Part shown: positions 9,136 to 16,372 of the stretch, one piece after another
Position numbering within the stretch: position 1 is the first letter of the stretch
How the letters are laid out: every line of letters starts with the position of its first letter
Origin: CAZMXS01 sp964570325
Lineage (GTDB): Bacteria; Verrucomicrobiota; Kiritimatiellia; CAIQIC01; CAZMXS01
Assembly (NCBI GenBank): GCA_964570325.1
Contig: CAZMXS010000005.1
Coordinates: forward strand, 57,145 to 121,144
Length of the DNA stretch: 64,000 bases
Reading direction: 5' to 3'
Made by a program: the position numbers and the translations under genes
Notes under the pieces: model-generated
Told to the model about the DNA's origin: nothing
What the model saw: only the letters and a program-made list of their open reading frames with translations
Databases searched by the model: none

Positions 9136-10550
9136 TCCCCACTGGCCTCCGGCGCGGCATGATCGGTGCCGACCTCGGTGCGATCCTCGAAGCGCGTGAA
9201 CTCGGCCTCGAAATTGAGCCGGATTTCGTCCGTTTTCCCGTTCCGATTCTTGGCGATCTCGAAGATGGCCAAGCGCTTGTCATCGTATTCCTTGTCGTCC
9301 GGATACATACTCGGCCGCCGCAACAGCCCGACGACATCGGCGTCCTGCTCGATCGAACCCGAATCGCGCAAGTCGGAAAGTTTGGGCTTGGCGCTGGTTT
9401 TGTCGCGTGTTTCCGGCGACCGGTTGAGCTGGCTAAGCACAATGACCGGAATCTTGAGTTCCTTGGCCATGCCCTTCAGGGCGGCGGAGATCGCCGAGGT
9501 TTCCCGCTGGCGTCCCTCGCGATTGAATTGCGAATAATTCAGCAGTTGCAGGTAGTCCACGACAATCAACTGGATATCATACTTGCGCTTCAGCCGCCGC
9601 GCGCGGGAACGCAGCTCCAGGATTTCAAGGCCCGCCGTATCATCCAAGTAGATCTTCGCCTTCGTCAGCGCGTCCGCCGCCTGAATGAGCAACCCGTGGT
9701 TGACATTGGTGATATAGCCGCCGGCCAGCATGCCGGAGGAGACGCGGGCGCGGGAACAGATCATGCGGCGGACGATCTCCTCAGCGGACATTTCCAGGCT
9801 GAAAACCGCCACCGGGCGCGGCGTATGATCCGTCACCCCGAGCGCGATATTTTCGGCGATGGTCAACGCCAGCGACGTCTTGCCCATACCGGGTCGCGCC
9901 GCGATAATAATCATGTTGGTCGGCTGCAAGCCGAGCAGCAAACGATCCAGATCCTTGAAGCCGGTCGGCAGACCGGTAGTGCCCATCTTCGTCTGGTAGA
10001 TATGCTCAATGTGGGCCACCGTGCCCTTGATCAGCTCGGGCCACGGAATGACCGCGCTGCGTTGCTGGCCGGTGATCTCGAAAAAATCGTTTTCCACCCG
10101 GCCGAGGATCTCATCCGCATCCTCCTCCGAGTCATAGCAGCGGTCCACCGCCTGCCGGGCGCGTTCAATAATCAACCGCAACAGATGTTTCTGGCGGACA
10201 ATATCAATGTAATACTCGGCATGCGCGGCCGTCGGGGTGCTATCCACAAGCTGGTCAAGGGCCAGCGTGCCGCCGATCTCATCCAACCGGCCCTGGGCGC
10301 GCAGCTTATCCGCCACCGTCAACAGGTCAATCGGCCGGCCCTCGTGGGCCATCTCCACCAAAGCCTCGAAAATCACGCGATGCGCCGGCAAATAAAAGGA
10401 TTCGGGAACGAGCCGGCGCTCGATACAGAGATCCACCACCCGGGCAGAGTCCAGCAGGGCCGCCCCCAACACGCCGCGCTCGGCCTCCTCGCTATGCGGC
10501 GGTATGCGATCACTCTTCGCGGACGAACCAGGAGTGACCGATGCGGCCAT
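9132..10550 (-). CDS. dnaB: Replicative DNA helicase DnaB
   Basis: Hexameric 5'-3' helicase that drives the replication fork and contacts primase. The 472-residue protein has the N-terminal collar domain (about 18-125; EEAERGVLGAALLDS) and the RecA-like motor domain. Walker A is ARPGMGKTS (about residue 220), Walker B is LIVVDYLQLL (about 330), and motif H4 is VIVLSQLNR followed by the conserved DLRDSGSIEQDADV. No intein interrupts the usual insertion sites. It starts 5 bp after rplI and overlaps bamA by 4 bp, so it sits inside the ribosomal/OM biogenesis cluster. Confidence 0.97.
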   Translation of the reverse strand: MAASVTPGSSAKSDRIPPHSEEAERGVLGAALLDSARVVDLCIERRLVPESFYLPAHRVIFEALVEMAHEGRPIDLLTVADKLRAQGRLDEIGGTLALDQLVDSTPTAAHAEYYIDIVRQKHLLRLIIERARQAVDRCYDSEEDADEILGRVENDFFEITGQQRSAVIPWPELIKGTVAHIEHIYQTKMGTTGLPTGFKDLDRLLLGLQPTNMIIIAARPGMGKTSLALTIAENIALGVTDHTPRPVAVFSLEMSAEEIVRRMICSRARVSSGMLAGGYITNVNHGLLIQAADALTKAKIYLDDTAGLEILELRSRARRLKRKYDIQLIVVDYLQLLNYSQFNREGRQRETSAISAALKGMAKELKIPVIVLSQLNRSPETRDKTSAKPKLSDLRDSGSIEQDADVVGLLRRPSMYPDDKEYDDKRLAIFEIAKNRNGKTDEIRLNFEAEFTRFEDRTEVGTDHAAPEASGE

Positions 10551-10555
10551 GCCAC

Positions 10556-11005
10556 CTATTCCTCAACCACCCAGACCTTGAGCGTGGCCGCGACATCGGA
10601 ATGCAGTTTGAGCGGAATGTTAAACACGCCCAACTCCTTGATCGGAGCGGCCAATTCCACCTGGTGTTTATCCAGCTCGATCCCCTGAGTCTTGAGCACA
10701 TCGAGAATATGCTGCACCGTTACCGCGCCGAAAAGCTTGCTCTCCGCACCCGTCTTCATGGCGATTGTGCAGGAAACCTGTTCGAGGCGCTTCTGCAATT
10801 CCAGCGCCGCCTCGCGTTCCCGTGTTTGCTGGATTTCGCGCTCCTGGCGTTTCTTCTCGATCCGCCGGCGTGTCGCGTCGGTTACCGCCGCGGCCAGGTT
10901 GCGGGGCACCAGGTAGTTCCGGGCGTAACCGTCGGCTACCTTGACCACTTCGCCTTCCTTGCCCAAACCCTCAACATCAGCCATCAAAATGACTTCCTTG
11001 GACAT
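10556..11005 (-). CDS. rplI: 50S ribosomal protein L9
   Basis: L9 binds 23S rRNA at the L1 stalk base and supports reading-frame fidelity. The 149-residue protein (normal length) starts at the ATG giving MSKEVILMADVEGLG, with GGAGG about 5 nt upstream; an in-frame start 8 codons earlier lacks support. The N-terminal domain has GYARNYLVPRNLA, then the long charged connecting helix (about 50-80) and the C-terminal domain (KLFGAVTVQHI onward). It lies between rpsR and dnaB, the conserved order. Confidence 0.97.
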   Translation of the reverse strand: MSKEVILMADVEGLGKEGEVVKVADGYARNYLVPRNLAAAVTDATRRRIEKKRQEREIQQTREREAALELQKRLEQVSCTIAMKTGAESKLFGAVTVQHILDVLKTQGIELDKHQVELAAPIKELGVFNIPLKLHSDVAATLKVWVVEE

Positions 11006-11048
11006 AATTCCTCCGTATTGAAATAACACCGCCGCGCGCCGCGAGTTT

Positions 11049-11297
11049 TCAGGGCAACAAGCCCATGACCCGCGCCCGACGGATCGCGCGCTGAATCTGG
11101 CGCTGCTGTTTGGCCGTTGCGCCGGTGATGCGGGATGGCATGATCTTGCCGCGTTCGGTCATAAACTTGCGCAACAGCTCGTAATCGCGGTAGTCAATCT
11201 CTTGCCAACCCTCGATGTATTTGGACTTTCTTCGCAGCCCGAGCCGATCCGCGTCGCGCGAAAACTTCCTGGGTCCGCTGCTATCCTGCTCTCTCAT
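11049..11297 (-). CDS. rpsR: 30S ribosomal protein S18
   Basis: S18 joins S6 on the 30S platform. The 82-residue protein has the family core: YIEGWQEIDYRDYELLRKFM, the RGKI segment and SRITGATAKQQRQIQRAI with RRARVMGLLP at the C-terminus. The length is normal. The Cys residues that form a zinc site in some S18 paralogues are absent, so this is a C-minus form. It is 44 bp after ssb and 43 bp before rplI in the same direction. Confidence 0.97.
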   Translation of the reverse strand: MREQDSSGPRKFSRDADRLGLRRKSKYIEGWQEIDYRDYELLRKFMTERGKIMPSRITGATAKQQRQIQRAIRRARVMGLLP

Positions 11298-11341
11298 ATC
11301 CTATCCTTCTGCTTGATGGGTCAACTGCCTGAACCGATTGC

Positions 11342-11818
11342 TTAAAAAGGCACGTCCTCCGTATCGCCCCCGGCCGGAGGCGCGGGGTCATCGGCAAGCG
11401 GCGCCGCAGGCGCGACGCGGGGCGGCGCGGACTCGGCGCGCGGCGGCCGGGCGGATGCGCCCTCCCCGCCATCCTCTGTCCGACGCGGACGATCCAGAAA
11501 CTGCACCCGATCGGCCTTGACATGAATGCCATAGCGTTTTTCGCCGGAATCGGACTGCCGCTCCTCGGACTGCAGAAAACCTTCGACCAGGATTGGCGCG
11601 CCTTTTCTCAAATACTGCCCGCACAGTTCGGCTACCCGCCCCCATGCCTGAACATTGACGAAGCAGGTTTCCTCCCGACGCTCGTCATTCACCGTGAATT
11701 GGCGGTTCACCGCCAGGCGCATTTCGGCCACCGCGGTCCCCGAGGGCGTGTGCCGCACATCCGGATCCCGCGTCAGCCGACCGGCCAGGAAAACCTTGTT
11801 GAGACTAGGCGTTGTCAT
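11342..11818 (-). CDS. ssb: Single-stranded DNA-binding protein
   Basis: Homotetrameric ssDNA-binding protein. The 158-residue protein starts at the ATG giving MTTPSLNKVFLAGRLTRDP; the frame extends 14 codons further upstream, but that would overlap far more of rpsF. The OB fold spans about 1-107 (ETCFVNVQAWGRVAELCGQYL, the usual FxxVxxWG motif). A Pro/Ala-rich linker follows, ending in the acidic tip TEDVPF that recruits partner proteins. It overlaps the end of rpsF by 14 bp, giving the widespread rpsF-ssb-rpsR order. Confidence 0.96.
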   Translation of the reverse strand: MTTPSLNKVFLAGRLTRDPDVRHTPSGTAVAEMRLAVNRQFTVNDERREETCFVNVQAWGRVAELCGQYLRKGAPILVEGFLQSEERQSDSGEKRYGIHVKADRVQFLDRPRRTEDGGEGASARPPRAESAPPRVAPAAPLADDPAPPAGGDTEDVPF

Positions 11819-12140
11819 CCTTGCTCTTTTCCACGGCAGCCGGGGCTGCTTTGCGCTCAACCGCCCGCACCACCTGGGCGCGGAAGATTTCCTCGTTCAA
11901 TTTCAGTTTGGCCAGGAACGGCGCCAGGTTGTCGCCTTTCATCCGGAAGGCCATCTGGACATAGTGTCCGCTATCCTTCTTCTTCATCCGCCGGGCAAAT
12001 TGCCGCTTACCCAGCCGCGTGGTGCTGTCCACCTCGCCGTCAAACTTCTTGATCTCGGTTTTCAGGCGCCCGATCGCTTCTTCAAGCGACGCATCCTTGA
12101 TTGCCTCGGAAAAAATAATCATGCCTTCGTATTTATTCAA
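11805..12140 (-). CDS. rpsF: 30S ribosomal protein S6, TTG start
   Basis: S6 forms a heterodimer with S18 on the 30S platform. The 111-residue protein has a ferredoxin-like fold: KYEGMIIFSEAI at the N-terminus, KKFDGEVDSTTRLGKRQFA in the middle and a charged C-terminal tail. The start is a TTG (12138-12140). It is fixed by a strong Shine-Dalgarno, AAGGAGGT, 4-11 nt upstream (12145-12152), and by the KYEGM start of the domain. No ATG lies close enough to replace it. The gene overlaps ssb by 14 bp. Confidence 0.95.
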   Translation of the reverse strand: MNKYEGMIIFSEAIKDASLEEAIGRLKTEIKKFDGEVDSTTRLGKRQFARRMKKKDSGHYVQMAFRMKGDNLAPFLAKLKLNEEIFRAQVVRAVERKAAPAAVEKSKDDNA

Positions 12141-12144
12141 CTGT

Positions 12145-12171
12145 AACCTCCTTAATCCCCGACCGCGGGGG
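12145..12171 (-). promoter_or_regulatory. rpsF leader: hairpin abutting a strong Shine-Dalgarno
   Basis: On the minus strand a 5-bp GC stem (CCCCG/CGGGG, loop of 4, 12158-12171) ends 5 nt before the AAGGAGGT of rpsF. S6:S18 autoregulatory leaders are known upstream of rpsF in many bacteria; whether this is one cannot be decided from the sequence alone. The hairpin is short. Confidence 0.35.
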
Positions 12172-12242
12172 CCGCAACAATCGCACGCCGCGCCGGCGGC
12201 CGACTATCGCGCCATTATTTCACCATCTGAACTCGCCATCCT

Positions 12243-12806
12243 TTAATTAAACTTGTTCATCGCCGCATCGGCGCCGGCGCGCGCGATTTCCCGCACCGCC
12301 TCCGCCGCCTGCCGCACCGCCGCGTCCATCGTCTCGCGCTCATGCGGCGCGAACCGCGTCAGCACATGATCCACCAACTCCGTGCCCGCCGGGTCGCGGC
12401 CGATACCCACCCGCACGCGGACAAACTCGTCCGTGCCCAGCTCCTGGATCAAGGATTTCAACCCGTTGTGCCCGCCGGCGCCGCCCTGCTTCCGAATGCG
12501 CAAGCGTCCAGGCTCCAGGTCCGCATCATCCACCACCACCACCAGGTCCGCCGGTTTCAATCCTTTTTTTCGCAACAGGGGCGCCACTGCCGTACCGCTG
12601 CGATTCATGAAGGTCTGCGGCTTGACCAACAGCAACTCGCCACCGTCCTTCAGCCGCACCCGGGCTGTGCTCGCGGATGAGAGCCAGCCCCGCCGGAATT
12701 CGGCCGCCGCCGCGCGGGCCAGTTCCGCAACCACCTCGAAACCGATGTTATGCCGCGTGTGTTCGTATTTTCGACCGGGATTGCCCAGCCCGACAATGAC
12801 TTTCAC
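12243..12806 (-). CDS. pth: Peptidyl-tRNA hydrolase
   Basis: Releases peptides from peptidyl-tRNAs dropped by ribosomes. The 187-residue protein starts at a GTG giving MKVIVGLGNPGRKYEHTRHN, which holds the catalytic His (in TRHN) and the family's NPG. The second active-site part VVVDDADLEPGRLRIRKQ and GGAGGHNGLKSL are intact. The length is normal. It lies between rplY (26 bp upstream) and rpsF (102 bp downstream). The pth-rplY-prs neighbourhood is common. Confidence 0.96.
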   Translation of the reverse strand: MKVIVGLGNPGRKYEHTRHNIGFEVVAELARAAAAEFRRGWLSSASTARVRLKDGGELLLVKPQTFMNRSGTAVAPLLRKKGLKPADLVVVVDDADLEPGRLRIRKQGGAGGHNGLKSLIQELGTDEFVRVRVGIGRDPAGTELVDHVLTRFAPHERETMDAAVRQAAEAVREIARAGADAAMNKFN

Positions 12807-12832
12807 GCGGCCACATCCCCAAAATCAGGCGG

Positions 12833-13630
12833 CTATTTCTTCTCTTTGCCCTTCTTGTCGGCCGCCGCGGCCGGTTCCTTGCCCGCCGGAGCTTCGGCCT
12901 TCTTGGCCTCCTCCTTGCCCGCCGGCTTCTTCTCTTCGCCCTTCGCGCCCTTCTTCTCCGCGCCCTCGGCCGCCGCCTCGCCCTCTTCGCCCTCGGCCTT
13001 CTTCTCCGTGATAACCTCCGGTTCCGCCGCCGCCTCGCCCTCGGCCGGGGCCGCGACTTCTTCCTCAGCCTTCGGCGCCACAACCGTGGCCACCGCCAGA
13101 TCCTTCGCCGAAATCACATGGAACTTCGCCGGGTCCAACTGGATGTCGCCAATCGTCCGCCGGTCGCCAATCATCAGCGCGCTGACATCCAACTCAACCT
13201 GCTCGGGAATATCGGTCGGCAAACACTCGACCTCGACGGTGCGCACGATATGCTCCAGGATGCCGCCCTGCTGGGAGATGCCCAGCGGCTCGCCCACGAG
13301 CTTGATCGGAATTTCGACGCGCAATTTCTTGGTCATCGAAATTTCCTGGAAATCGGCATGGATGACGCGGCCGGACACGGGATGGTGCTGTAAATCCTTC
13401 AGCAACACCTTGCGCGCCGACTCGCCCTCGACCGCCAGATCCATGATCAAATGCTCGCTCTTGTGCGCCTTCATCATCTGCACAAACTCGTGCTCGTTAA
13501 ACTGCACATTCCGATTGGCCACGCCCTCGCCGTAAATCACGGCGGGAATCCAGCCGGTCCGGCGCAGGCGGCCGGACGCGCCCTTTCCACTCAACTCGCG
13601 GGGCTTGGCCTTGATGGTAACTGACTTCAT
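12833..13630 (-). CDS. rplY: 50S ribosomal protein L25/Ctc family with long Lys/Glu/Ala tail
   Basis: L25/TL5/Ctc protein that binds 5S rRNA. The N-terminal L25 domain (about 1-95: KAKPRELSGKGASGRLRRTGWIPAVIYGE in two parts, then DFQEI) is followed by the Ctc-type beta domain (about 96-190). After about residue 195 comes a tail of roughly 70 residues made almost only of Lys, Glu and Ala. Total length is 265, against about 200 for usual two-domain forms. Such tails occur in several PVC and deltaproteobacterial L25 proteins; a function is not known to me. It starts 11 bp downstream of prs. Confidence 0.94.
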   Translation of the reverse strand: MKSVTIKAKPRELSGKGASGRLRRTGWIPAVIYGEGVANRNVQFNEHEFVQMMKAHKSEHLIMDLAVEGESARKVLLKDLQHHPVSGRVIHADFQEISMTKKLRVEIPIKLVGEPLGISQQGGILEHIVRTVEVECLPTDIPEQVELDVSALMIGDRRTIGDIQLDPAKFHVISAKDLAVATVVAPKAEEEVAAPAEGEAAAEPEVITEKKAEGEEGEAAAEGAEKKGAKGEEKKPAGKEEAKKAEAPAGKEPAAAADKKGKEKK

Positions 13631-13641
13631 CGCATTCTCCC

Positions 13642-14577
13642 TTACTGGATTTTAAACAAAGAGCTGACCGACTGGTCGTTGTGGATACGCAGGATGGCCT
13701 CGCCCAGCAGTTCGGCGATGGACAAGATCTTCACCGGGAACCCGCGCCAGTCTTTTGGCGGCACGCTGTCGGTCGTCACCAGTTCCGCGATTCCGGACTG
13801 GCGCAGTTTTTCAATGCCGTCATCGGTGATTGGCGCGTGCGAAATTGCCGCGTAAACCGCCTTTGCGCCGCGGTCACGGACAATCCTGGCCGCCGCGCAG
13901 AGCGTGCCGGCGGTCGTGCTTAGATCATCCACCAGCACCGCGTTGCAGTTTTCCACATCGCCCACCAGGTTGATCGCCTCCACCTCGGTGGCGCTCTTGC
14001 GCTGCTTGGCGACGATCGCCAATCCCGCGTCCAGCATATTGGAATAGGCGTAGGCCATTTTGAGCCCACCCGGATCGGGCGAAACAATCACCAACCGGTC
14101 CAGGTTTTTGGCGCGCAGGTATTTCACGATCACCGGCCCCGCATAAAGATGATCCACCGGTATATCGAAGAATCCCTGAATCTGCTGGGCGTGCAGGTCC
14201 ATCAACAACATTCGGTTCACACCCGCCGCCACCAGCAGGTTGGCGACCAGTTTGGCGGTGATCGGCACGCGCGGCTGATCCTTGCGGTCCTGCCGCGCAT
14301 ATCCATAGAAGGGCATCACCGCTGTGATCCGCGCCGCCGACGCGCGCCGGCAGGCGTCAATCATGATCAGCAACTCCATCAGGTTCTCGTTCGGCGGATA
14401 ACAAGTTGGCTGGACAATAAAAACATCCTTGCCGCGGATGTTGTCCATGAGCTTGACAAAAATCTCGCCGTCCGGGAAACGGCCGATGGTCACCTGTCCC
14501 AGCGGAAGGTTGAGATAGCGCGCGATGCGCTCCGCCAAACCGCGATTTGCATTGCCTGATATAATCTGCACCGCCAT
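13642..14577 (-). CDS. prs: Ribose-phosphate pyrophosphokinase (PRPP synthetase)
   Basis: Makes PRPP from ribose 5-phosphate and ATP for purine, pyrimidine, His and Trp synthesis. The 311-residue form starts at the ATG giving MAVQIISGNANRGLAERIA, with AAGGAG 5 nt upstream; a 20-codon upstream extension is not supported. Visible motifs are GRFPDGE, the ATP-binding flexible loop FYGYARQDRKDQPR, the catalytic-site MDLHAQQIQGFFDIPVDHL, and the PRPP loop VLVDDLSTTAGTL. In that loop the second Asp of the usual DDxxDTxGT is replaced by Thr, as in some archaeal-type enzymes. It heads the protein-coding part of the cluster, behind tRNA-Gln. Confidence 0.95.
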   Translation of the reverse strand: MAVQIISGNANRGLAERIARYLNLPLGQVTIGRFPDGEIFVKLMDNIRGKDVFIVQPTCYPPNENLMELLIMIDACRRASAARITAVMPFYGYARQDRKDQPRVPITAKLVANLLVAAGVNRMLLMDLHAQQIQGFFDIPVDHLYAGPVIVKYLRAKNLDRLVIVSPDPGGLKMAYAYSNMLDAGLAIVAKQRKSATEVEAINLVGDVENCNAVLVDDLSTTAGTLCAAARIVRDRGAKAVYAAISHAPITDDGIEKLRQSGIAELVTTDSVPPKDWRGFPVKILSIAELLGEAILRIHNDQSVSSLFKIQ

Positions 14578-14695
14578 CCAACTCCTTGGAACCACTGCCG
14601 CACGTGACCCACCCGAAGGACCCGCCTCCAATATCACTCCGCCGTCTCAACTATCCGTGTTGCCATCTGCGCCGGCAATTACCTGCCGCACAGTC

Positions 14696-14769
14696 TGGTT
14701 GCCCGACCAGGATTTGAACCTGGACTCTGGCCTCCAAAGGGCCGTGTGCTGCCATTACACCATCGGGCA
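14696..14769 (-). tRNA. tRNA-Gln(TTG), CCA encoded
   Basis: A 74-nt cloverleaf on the minus strand. The acceptor arm TGCCCGA/TCGGGCA, D arm, anticodon loop CTTTGGA (anticodon TTG), the short variable loop and the T arm CCAGG-TTCAAAT-CCTGG are all intact. The 3' CCA is genomically encoded. It lies 118 bp upstream of prs and may be processed from the same transcript. Confidence 0.96.
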
Positions 14770-14890
14770 GGCCGCTGGACGCCGACGCCCCAGCCCGCGG
14801 CACTCCGGCCCGCCGCACGAGCGCAAACAAACGCCCCCGGCCGCGCGATAGTCGCCACGTCCCGCTTTCAGTTCCACGACAATCCGGCGG

Positions 14891-14919
14891 AGATTAGAGA
14901 GATCGCGGATTCAAGTCAA
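14891..14919 (-). promoter_or_regulatory. Candidate promoter for tRNA-Gln and the prs-to-lpxD cluster
   Basis: On the minus strand TTGACT (14914-14919), a 17-bp spacer and TAATCT (14891-14896). The -35 is 5 of 6; the -10 is weaker. It lies about 120 bp before the tRNA-Gln 5' end, in the 246-bp intergenic region 14770-15015, back to back with the plus-strand promoter at 14955-14983. Confidence 0.5.
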
Positions 14920-14954
14920 GGGCCTGTTTGGGCTCGGTTCAAAAAAAGAAATTC

Positions 14955-14983
14955 TTGGTTAGGCGGCTCTTTGGCCCTATAAT
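14955..14983 (+). promoter_or_regulatory. Promoter of the signalling cluster
   Basis: A perfect TATAAT (14978-14983) preceded by a 17-bp spacer and TTGGTT (14955-14960, 3 of 6). It lies 32 bp upstream of the HPt gene start and is the only good promoter match before the run of plus-strand genes that ends at 24086. Confidence 0.65.
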
Positions 14984-15015
14984 AATGATAAGCGGAATTG
15001 ACCGGAAACAGCCGT

Positions 15016-15399
15016 ATGAACCACTGCAACGCCGCAAGTTGTCCGACTCCGGACCCGCCGGTGAACCGGGAGCAACTGGACCTGGCCAGCGGCGGCGACC
15101 TGAACGAACTTCGCGAATTGCTCCAATTGTACCTGTCCCAAGCCCGGGACACGGTCGCCGCCCTGGGCCCAGCGGTCGCCGCCGGCAATGCGGCTGAAGT
15201 CTATCGCCTGGCGCACCGGCTGGCCGGTTCCAGTTCCACCTGCGGCATGACCGCCCTGGAAGCGCCGCTGCGGATGCTCGAAGCCCAGGGCCGTCAGGGC
15301 CAACTGGAAAACGCGGCGCCCTTCGTGGAGCAGGCCGTCCGGGAGCTGGACGCCATCGTCCGCTGGCTGCGCGCGCAAGATTTAATCGCCGAGGGCTAA
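15016..15399 (+). CDS. Stand-alone histidine phosphotransfer (HPt) protein
   Basis: A 127-residue four-helix-bundle HPt domain that shuttles phosphate between receivers. The phospho-accepting residue is His67 in YRLAHRLAGSSSTCG, close to the usual AHxLKGSS pattern. The ATG at 15016 is used; an in-frame TTG at 14998 and GTG at 15061 are alternatives. A Cys/Pro-rich N-terminal 17 residues precedes the bundle. As first gene of the cluster with three kinases and four receiver domains, it is the natural intermediate of a multistep phosphorelay. The next gene follows after 40 bp. Confidence 0.88.
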   Translation: MNHCNAASCPTPDPPVNREQLDLASGGDLNELRELLQLYLSQARDTVAALGPAVAAGNAAEVYRLAHRLAGSSSTCGMTALEAPLRMLEAQGRQGQLENAAPFVEQAVRELDAIVRWLRAQDLIAEG

Positions 15400-15439
15400 A
15401 GGGGATGAATCATCATGACCGAGCCGCCGCGCGGCGCGG

Positions 15440-16372
15440 GTGTTGCTGGCCGGCGGGCTGCTGGTTTCCGGCTGCGCCCGCGAAGATAGCGAACCGTTCC
15501 GGATCGCGGCCAACATCTGGCCGGGCTATGAACCCCTGCACCTGGCGGCCAAACTGGGTTACTTCGCGCCACTGCCGGTGACGGTCCACGAGATGCCCTC
15601 CTCTTCCGCCAGTCTGCACGCTTTCCGCAACCGCACGGTGGATGCCGCCGCGCTGACGCTGGATGAGACACTGCTGCTCGCGCAAGACGGAATTGATCTG
15701 CGCATCATCCTCATCCTGGATGTCTCCAACGGCGCTGATGTGCTGATGGCCCGGCCGGAAATCACCCAGCCGGCCGATCTGCGGGGCCGGCGAATCGGCG
15801 TTGAAAATACCGCGCTAGGCGCCTACGTCCTCAGCCGCGCGCTGGAGCAAGCCGGTCTGCTGCCCACCGAGGTGCAGGTTGTGTCCCTGACCGTGGACCG
15901 GCACGAAGAGGCCTACCTCACGGGTGAGGTGGATGCCGTTGTGACTTTTGAACCCGTGCGCACCAAGCTGCTGGATCGGGGCGCGCGCATTCTGTTCGAC
16001 AGCCGCCGCCTGCCTGACGAAATCCTCGACGTGCTGGTAACCCAGGCGGAGGTCGTTCGGGAGCGGCCGCAAGCCGTCCGGAGCCTGGTGGACGGCTGGT
16101 TCCGAGCATTGGATTTCCTGCGCAACGACCCGGCGCGGGCCGCCGCCATGATGGCCCGCCGCCAGGGACTCGCGCCCGCCGCGGTCCGTGACGCGTTAAC
16201 GGGCCTGCGGTTCCCCGACCGCGCGGACAACGAGCGCCTGTTGAACGGCCCGGTGCCCGGCCTGCTGGCCGCCGCGGCGCGGTTGGAGGAGGTCATGCTG
16301 CGCCATCATCTGCTCCAGCGCGCCATTGAACCGTCCACGCTGCTGGCACATCCGGAGAAACGGCCGCCATGA
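15440..16372 (+). CDS. Solute-binding lipoprotein, NMT1/TauA/SsuA-like, without transporter
   Basis: A 310-residue periplasmic binding protein of the nitrate/sulfonate/thiamine-precursor type (FRIAANIWPGYEPLHLAAKL, then LRGRRIGVENTALGAY and VDAVVTFEPVR). The lipobox is LLVSGC with Cys12 as lipidation site. No permease or ATPase gene is nearby; instead the stop overlaps the kinase start by 4 bp, suggesting a role as periplasmic sensor for that kinase. The start is odd: the GTG at 15440 gives a signal peptide with no basic residues. Basic residues (PSRRAAR) lie just upstream in the same frame but without a start codon, and ATGs at 15405 and 15415 with a purine-rich leader are in other frames. 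A single-base error near 15425-15440 would repair this. Confidence 0.85.
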   Translation: MLLAGGLLVSGCAREDSEPFRIAANIWPGYEPLHLAAKLGYFAPLPVTVHEMPSSSASLHAFRNRTVDAAALTLDETLLLAQDGIDLRIILILDVSNGADVLMARPEITQPADLRGRRIGVENTALGAYVLSRALEQAGLLPTEVQVVSLTVDRHEEAYLTGEVDAVVTFEPVRTKLLDRGARILFDSRRLPDEILDVLVTQAEVVRERPQAVRSLVDGWFRALDFLRNDPARAAAMMARRQGLAPAAVRDALTGLRFPDRADNERLLNGPVPGLLAAAARLEEVMLRHHLLQRAIEPSTLLAHPEKRPP

